NCBI GenBank assembly: GCA_947627395.1
Contig: CANQVW010000083.1
Coordinates: 1-6,886 of the forward strand
Direction: 5' to 3'
DNA length: 6,886 bases
Origin: an uncultured Bacilli bacterium
GTDB lineage: Bacteria > Bacillota_I > Bacilli_A > ML615J-28 > CAG-698
Positions within the stretch are counted from its first letter, which is position 1. Each line of letters starts with the position of its first letter. The notes under the pieces were generated by a model. That model was not told the DNA's origin. It worked only from the letters and a program-made list of their open reading frames with translations, and ran no database searches. The translations under genes were made by a program, and so were the position numbers. Positions 5,690 through 6,886 of this stretch are shown one piece after another.

Positions 5690-6886
5690 TACCTTTAAAC
5701 GTCTGATGCACTACACCAAACCTCATCTTTCGTACCTGATTCTTGCCTTCATCTTTGCATTGATCAGTGTTGCTTGTATGCTTTATGTTCCAATCGTTAT
5801 TGGCGATGCCATTGATTTTATTGCAAGTATCGAAGAAAATCGTGAGCTAGGAGTCGTCATTGAGATCAAAGGAATTGTTCCTTATTTAATTAAAATGATG
5901 ATTGCTGTCGTGTTTTATGGCATCACACAATGGTTAATGAATCTTGCAACCCAAATTGTCAGTAACAATACCATTCAAGATATTAGAGAAGAAGCATTTC
6001 ATAAAATGCTTTATGTTCCCATTCGTTATATCGACCAACATAGTCATGGCGACATTCTTGCTAGAATTATTAATGATGTCGATTACATATCCACAGGATT
6101 ATTGCAAGGATTCACCCAATTATTCACAGGATGTATTACGATTCTCGGAACCCTTCTTTTCATGGCATTTTCAAATATTGCCCTAACCATTGTTGTTGTC
6201 GTTTTAACACCACTTTCCTTGTTTGTTGCATCGTTTATTGCAAAACACATTCATACCATGTATGAAGCACAAGGAAAAGCAATGGGAGAATTAACGGGGG
6301 TTGTTGAAGAATATGTTGGAAATCAAAAATTAGTTCGCACCTTTCATCAAGAAGAAAAAGGAATCCAACAATTTGAAGAAATTAATGAGCGTTTAAAAAA
6401 ATGTGGTGTAAAAGCGCAAATTTATTCCGCATACACCAATCCTTGTACTCGATTTGTCAATGGAATTGTTTATGCAGCAGTTGGAATTATCGGATCTTTA
6501 ATTGTTTTACATCAAACCAAAGAAGGATCGATAACCCATTTTCCTAAATGGATCGATACGATTTTATTTCAATCCAATTTTACTGTTGGGGCTTTAACGT
6601 GTTTTTTAAGTTATGCCAATCAATATACAAAACCATTTAATGAAATTTCCAATGTTGTCAATGAACTCCAAAATGCCTTTACAGGAGCAGGAAGAGTTTT
6701 TAAACTCTTAGAAGAAGAAAATGAAACAGATGATGGAGCACTTACTTTAGATGTTCAAGGAAAAGTAACTTTAGATCATGTATCCTTTTCCTATGAAGAA
6801 CAAACACCTCTCATTGAAGATTTCAATTTACAAGTTCCACCAGGAAAAAGAGTTGCCATTGTTGGACCAACAGGTTGTGGAAAAAC
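5679..6886 (+). CDS. ABC exporter half-transporter, partner subunit (BmrD/TM288-like), 3'-truncated
   Basis: This is the second subunit of the heterodimeric exporter; 402 codons are visible and the frame is open to the window end. The start ATG overlaps the upstream gene by 11 bp. Membrane segments are at about 17-45, 64-95, 140-163, 165-187, 255-277 and 300-320. Exporter-type intracellular motifs include GDILARIINDVDYI (124-137) and ELTGVVEEYVGNQKLVRTF (204-222), a coupling-helix region typical of BmrD-type subunits. The nucleotide-binding domain begins near 362 with A-loop Y372 (SFSYEEQTPL) and Walker A GPTGCGK (396-402), where the window stops. Walker B, signature and switch His are therefore not visible. 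Two outer loops are longer than in the first subunit: TM1-TM2 (about 44-64, acidic, IEENRE) and TM5-TM6 (about 278-300). By family logic this subunit should carry the true catalytic Glu. The fit to a heterodimer partner is strong; the complete gene should be about 580-600 residues. Confidence 0.92.
   Translation, partial: MKNSTFKRLMHYTKPHLSYLILAFIFALISVACMLYVPIVIGDAIDFIASIEENRELGVVIEIKGIVPYLIKMMIAVVFYGITQWLMNLATQIVSNNTIQDIREEAFHKMLYVPIRYIDQHSHGDILARIINDVDYISTGLLQGFTQLFTGCITILGTLLFMAFSNIALTIVVVVLTPLSLFVASFIAKHIHTMYEAQGKAMGELTGVVEEYVGNQKLVRTFHQEEKGIQQFEEINERLKKCGVKAQIYSAYTNPCTRFVNGIVYAAVGIIGSLIVLHQTKEGSITHFPKWIDTILFQSNFTVGALTCFLSYANQYTKPFNEISNVVNELQNAFTGAGRVFKLLEEENETDDGALTLDVQGKVTLDHVSFSYEEQTPLIEDFNLQVPPGKRVAIVGPTGCGK

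Noticed and set aside
5944..6186. Plus-strand 80-residue open frame inside the second ABC gene
   Set aside because: It is an out-of-frame reading within a continuous exporter frame running from 5679 to the window end.
1..6886. A new defence, mobile or biosynthetic system hidden in the window
   Set aside because: Every large frame belongs to a recognised housekeeping or transport family, the intergenic gaps are short and explained by promoters and terminators, and no direct-repeat array, inverted terminal repeat or integrase was seen.

Overview
The window is AT-rich and tightly packed. Its promoters are sigma-A-like, its Shine-Dalgarno sequences are strong (AGAAAGGA, AAGGGAG, GAGGTGA), and arginine is often AGA. 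Stops are TAA or TAG, with no in-frame TGA. This points to a low-GC Bacillota (Firmicutes) using the standard code. The gene families (PMCA-like Ca2+ ATPase, dicluster aldo/keto reductase, BmrC/BmrD-like exporter pair) would suit an anaerobic gut lineage such as Erysipelotrichia or Clostridia, but that placement is inference.

Layout from left to right. (1) Positions 2-769 hold the C-terminal third of a Ca2+-type P-type ATPase whose start lies before the window. (2) mscL, a large-conductance mechanosensitive channel with an unusually long repeat-bearing cytoplasmic tail, lies at 889-1467 with its own promoter. (3) A hairpin with T-runs on both sides (1476-1510) separates mscL from the convergent aroF (1534-2550, minus strand), a type I-beta DAHP synthase with an N-terminal regulatory domain. 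(4) A 154-bp divergent promoter region (2551-2704) separates aroF from a plus-strand aldo/keto reductase (2705-3835) carrying a C-terminal two-cluster ferredoxin domain and followed by a clear terminator. (5) An extended -10 promoter drives a two-gene ABC exporter operon. The first gene (3950-5689) is the half-transporter with a degenerate ATP site. The second (5679-6886) overlaps it by 11 bp and is cut by the window end just after the Walker A lysine.

No single pathway links these genes. They look like independent housekeeping transcription units: ion efflux, osmotic emergency release, the aromatic pathway entry step, NAD(P)H/ferredoxin-linked carbonyl reduction and multidrug-type export. 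Only the ABC pair clearly works as one complex. I see no mobile element, tRNA, rRNA, CRISPR or riboswitch. No stretch over 300 bases lacks a gene. I found no convincing new system. The most unusual items are the MscL tail and the asymmetry of the ABC pair.
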